Source: JAXMAF01 sp046350555 (GTDB taxonomy: Bacteria > Planctomycetota > Phycisphaerae > Phycisphaerales > SM1A02). Taken from it: a stretch of DNA of 64,000 bases. The stretch lies in NCBI GenBank assembly GCA_046350555.1, contig JAXMAF010000028.1, positions 3,176-67,175 on the forward strand. The letters run 5' to 3'. A model generated the notes under the pieces. It did no database searches and had not been told where the DNA came from. It saw only the letters and a list, made by a program, of their open reading frames with translations. Both the position numbers and the translations under genes were made by a program. This document shows positions 62,001 to 64,000 of the stretch, in pieces. Within the stretch, counting starts at the first letter, position 1; the number at the start of each line of letters is the position of its first letter.

Positions 62001-63949
62001 GTGCTTCCCGGGTGGCGTCCTTCCGCTCCTGCCTGTTCATGGGCAACCATGCCAGTGCTGGTGGTGGAGCTGCGGGGTCGTGGGGTTCCAACCACGGATT
62101 GCAGTTCATTGGATCAACAATCGTGGACAACAGCGCGTCGAATGTTGGGGGAGGGATCTACCTGCCATTTGCGGGAACGCACTGGCTGTTGGGGTCAATT
62201 CTCTGGGGTAACACTGCCCCCAACGGCGCCAACGTCTACGACCCTAACAACAGCCTCTACGTCCGCGACTCGGACCTCCAAGGGTCCGGAGGAAGCAACG
62301 CCTGGCACCCGGGCTTCGGAGGTGACGGAGGCGGCAACATCGACGCCGATCCTCAGTTTTTCGACGACGGCTTCCATCTCACCGCGACTTCCCCGTGCAT
62401 CGATGCGGTCATCGTGGGCGGGTATTCAAGTTCCCAGTTCGATCTCGACGGCAACCCGCGAACCCTCGATGGCAATCTCGACGGAGTTGCGGTCACGGAC
62501 ATGGGGGCGGACGAACTGGATCCGTCGACGACCGTTGCGCCCTTCGTTCACAACCTCACGCTCGGCAAGAACTACGGCTCCTTCAGCGCCGCGATTGTCG
62601 CGGCGAGTCCCTACCACGCTCTCGTCGGCAACCAGTCGGCCATCGACGCCCAGCCACAGATCCTCTGGCTCGGCAAGCCGATCGAGATCAGGTCGTTCGC
62701 CTCGTGGGCCCAGCCAGCCGGCGGCCTGTACGTGCTGGCCGACGGAGCACTGATTGGCGCTGGCTCGGGCGGCGGTCTCTCGTTTGCCGGAACGCTCCGC
62801 GTGCCCGCGTCGACCAGCGCCGACGTCGATGCCTCGACCTGGTCGGGCGTCGGTTCGGCCGTCGACGTGCTGGCCGGTGGCACGATCGAGGTCCGGCCAT
62901 CGGCGTCCCTCTTCGTGGAGGCGCCGTCGGTTGCAGTGCATGGAACGCTCGACCTCTTCAGCGGCGGTACCGTGTCTTGTAGCGATGCCCTGTCCGTCGC
63001 CGAAGGGGGCACGGCCCTGGTCCTCGATGCGGTGGTGGAGAGCGGATCCCTCGCCAATGCCGGCGATGTGTTCGCCCTCGACAGCACGCTCGTCGCCGCG
63101 GATGGACTCGCCAACGACGGGGCGATGACGTGGCGCGGGGACATCATCGGCGACGTGACCAACGAGGGCACGCTCGAGTGCGTCGGCGACTCGGTCATCG
63201 CCGGCGACCTCGACAACGGCGGCGCCATCACCATCCAGCTCGGCACGCTGGCCATCACCGGCTCGCTGAACAACGGCGGCACCATCGAGGGCGACCTCGT
63301 GGGCGGCGTGGCCGGTGGCGAGGAAGTCGACGGCTTCTCGATCGCGGGCAACTTCGTCGCGGCCGCCGCGTCGTCGATCCATCTGCCGGACCCCGCGTGG
63401 CACCTTGGCCTTGGCGGCAATGCCGATATCGCCATCGATTCGCCGTCGCGATTCGACCTGTCGCTTGCGACCGTCGCCATGACGGCTGCCGGCCCGAGCA
63501 CGTTCGAGGCCATGAGCCGCAACATCGGGGCGAGCAAGGCAGGGCTTCAGGCCGGCGGACCTGGCGCCTATCCGATCGGGACCTTGATCGTCCAGTCCGG
63601 TGCAACAGTGACCCTCGTCGATGTGCACGACAACGACCACGGCGCAGCCACGACCGAGTCGATCTACGTTGCGTCGCTGATCATCGAGCCCGGTGGTTCG
63701 CTGGTGACCAACGGCATCGTGGTCTTCTATCAGTCCGCGACCGTCGCGGGCCGGATCGACGATCCGAGCGATCTCGTGCCCATCAAGGCCGGGCCCGGCG
63801 ACATCAACGGCGACGGCGCTATCAACGGCGCCGACCTAGGCCTGCTCTTGAGCGCCTGGGGCACGTCCGTGCCCGTCGCCGACCTCAACGGCGACGGCAT
63901 CGTGGATGGCGCCGATATCGGGCTCCTGCTCAGCGGCTGGTCGGGTTGA
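59018..63949 (+). CDS. Giant secreted FG-GAP/beta-helix protein with dockerin-like C-terminus
   Basis: A 1643-residue protein from MRLTTNGVNV at 59018 (GGGGA upstream). A signal peptide with AGALMASAWLLAAPAARGDE leads to a beta-rich domain. Residues about 253-710 are seven FG-GAP repeats of ~68 residues (YLKASNTDAGDRFGNSVAVS, GVNGNQADNSA, AAYVFVRNG). From about 715 comes a right-handed beta-helix of the pectate-lyase/polymorphic membrane protein type (VPSQYATIQSAIDAAASGDT, then SGCLFTENHG-like rungs), followed by a beta-structured stretch. The C-terminus is DINGDGAINGADLGLLLSAW and DLNGDGIVDGADIGLLLSGW. It is likely a surface adhesin or polysaccharide-binding protein; no catalytic residues are assigned. 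Confidence 0.85.
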   Translation: MRLTTNGVNVHASRNRAQRRGGHACAVSAGALMASAWLLAAPAARGDERPPEGISASDWSSLRAAYEANRHAALAVDGGYRARNPGQQWTTRFDGRGFVTTPDHAQWTWGLDLVQWGLEGSEGEVGGVAPMWADGQRVTYEWDASLSEWYLNDGRGLEHGYTVLARPEGAGTLVFTLAVRGDLCPEAQGDARGVRFIASDGATALTYAGLVAFDADGRTLPASIEATCDTIRIHVDDRTARYPLTIDPIAQAAYLKASNTDAGDRFGNSVAVSGNTVVVGAPREDSAATGVNGNQADNSATDSGAAYVFVNNGGVWTQQAYLKASNTGAGDAFGNYVAISGDTIVVGAPQERSNATGVNGNQADNSAPDAGAAYVFVRNGGTWTQQAYLKASNTDAGDLFGVAVAVSGNTIVVGAALEQSSATGVNGNQADNSADDSGAAYVFVRSGAAWTQQAYLKASNTGAVDRFGFSVGVSDDTIVVGAYQEDSNATGVNGNQADNSAHDAGAAYVFVRNGVAWTQQAYLKASNTDANDLFGFSVAVSGDTVVAGAYEEDSNATGVNGNQANNGAAEAGAAYVFVRSGAVWTQQAYLKASNTDGGDLFGFSVATFGETVLVGAWGERSSATGVDGDQNDDSLGSAGAAYAFVRDGAGWEQQAYLKASNTGANDLFGYSVSVSGDTAVVSAIQEASNATGVNGDAADNSAPDAGAAYVFLLSEPQTLEVPSQYATIQSAIDAAASGDTIEVGAGTYNQTLALTGKAVTIRGVNGAEATIINGAGLPAGIMTISGAAASGSLLEGLTFRAGSASGASGPTSEGGALTIGQASVTIRDCRFDDNHANTVGGAIKLNGGTALDISGCLFTENHGVQRGGGIGVADLGGVSMTMSGCAFTGNTTNTSGGAIGWVQATGGQEPCTITDCLFDSNVCLVLTEANGGGAIEFFGSSYWSPTLTRCDFLECSSYVGGAVALRDVNASFLQCRFIDNAASGGGAVVYYGVGGASRVASFRSCLFMGNHASAGGGAAGSWGSNHGLQFIGSTIVDNSASNVGGGIYLPFAGTHWLLGSILWGNTAPNGANVYDPNNSLYVRDSDLQGSGGSNAWHPGFGGDGGGNIDADPQFFDDGFHLTATSPCIDAVIVGGYSSSQFDLDGNPRTLDGNLDGVAVTDMGADELDPSTTVAPFVHNLTLGKNYGSFSAAIVAASPYHALVGNQSAIDAQPQILWLGKPIEIRSFASWAQPAGGLYVLADGALIGAGSGGGLSFAGTLRVPASTSADVDASTWSGVGSAVDVLAGGTIEVRPSASLFVEAPSVAVHGTLDLFSGGTVSCSDALSVAEGGTALVLDAVVESGSLANAGDVFALDSTLVAADGLANDGAMTWRGDIIGDVTNEGTLECVGDSVIAGDLDNGGAITIQLGTLAITGSLNNGGTIEGDLVGGVAGGEEVDGFSIAGNFVAAAASSIHLPDPAWHLGLGGNADIAIDSPSRFDLSLATVAMTAAGPSTFEAMSRNIGASKAGLQAGGPGAYPIGTLIVQSGATVTLVDVHDNDHGAATTESIYVASLIIEPGGSLVTNGIVVFYQSATVAGRIDDPSDLVPIKAGPGDINGDGAINGADLGLLLSAWGTSVPVADLNGDGIVDGADIGLLLSGWSG
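59776..61150 (+). repeat. Seven ~204-bp FG-GAP coding repeats
   Basis: Units start near 59776, 59980, 60180, 60383, 60587, 60782 and 60983, each opening with TA(C/T)CT.AAGGCGTC(G/C)AA. They are highly similar at DNA level, so recombination between them could change copy number. Confidence 0.88.
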
Positions 63950-64000
63950 GGCTGGGCTTGAAGAAGGGGCTTGAAGAAGGGGCGCGAAGGTGTGGGGTTC
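63950..64000. other. Right edge, non-coding with short repeat
   Basis: GGGCTTGAAGAAG occurs twice in tandem. No gene begins before the window ends. Confidence 0.5.

Overview
The window is GC-rich (roughly two thirds G+C) and reads as chromosome of a planctomycete, most likely class Phycisphaerae. The main evidence is the paired EF-hand C-termini of the type DLNGDGVVNGADLGLLLSAWG found on six secreted proteins and one orphan fragment (the 'GC-type dockerin' ends of this phylum), together with a short bL34 starting MHYPHRVSRIKKIR and a long PstC with a large extracytoplasmic insert. The species cannot be named from the sequence.

Layout. 1-2.5 kb: end of a ytfQ-ytfR-like sugar ABC transporter, with the binding-protein gene split by many frameshifts. 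2.9-11 kb: a large secreted protein, a glycosyltransferase, a dockerin-bearing sugar dehydrogenase, a multicopper oxidase and a small HARE-HTH-like protein. 11-14.9 kb: amino-acid permease, a secreted protein and a DMT exporter. 14.9-18.3 kb: a compact zinc-uptake operon znuA-znuC-znuB-zur with overlapping genes and a 9-2-9 palindrome in front. 18.3-20.5 kb: aroK, rpmH and rnc. 20.5-25.9 kb: an Ig/dockerin protein, a double thioredoxin-domain protein and a large HAF-repeat/dockerin protein. 26-36.3 kb: a phosphate regulon (pstS, pstC, pstA, pstB, phoU, phoR, phoB, all on the minus strand), interrupted by a VapBC-like toxin-antitoxin pair. 36.5-43.2 kb: ECF sigma factor with a membrane partner, a coiled-coil secreted protein, anmK, a PLP decarboxylase and UDP-glucuronate decarboxylase. 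43.2-44.7 kb: an IS1182-like element with clear ends. 45-50.4 kb: recA with a long low-complexity N-terminus, tRNA-Leu, and an MFS transporter fused in frame to a cysteine desulfurase. 50.5-64 kb: accessory region with tRNA-Gly, a 136-bp tandem duplication containing the tRNA 3' end, a truncated dockerin gene, a DUF4062-STAND NTPase gene next to a trypsin-like protease gene, two more dockerin proteins and an IS630 remnant.

Two things cut across this map. First, an undescribed-looking ~105-110 bp interspersed repeat with imperfect terminal inverted repeats (ends CTSATACG...CGTATSAG) occurs at least 13 times plus fragments, nearly always intergenic. One copy sits in frame inside a dockerin domain with a 4-bp target duplication, so it behaves like a miniature non-autonomous mobile element. 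Three tandem copies precede, and one overlaps the end of, the STAND gene. Second, short tandem repeats (7 to 30 bp units) are unusually frequent, in gaps of the phosphate regulon and inside several genes.

The best candidate for an unrecognised system is 51.7-57.2 kb: tRNA-linked duplication, repeat cluster, DUF4062-NTPase-TPR-like protein and a lower-GC serine protease. This resembles the sensor-plus-protease logic of STAND anti-phage systems. That function is inference. Several conserved genes (ytfQ, the glycosyltransferase C-terminus, anmK, the IS transposase, the cysteine desulfurase) keep coding sense across small frameshifts, which points to assembly indels or very recent decay.
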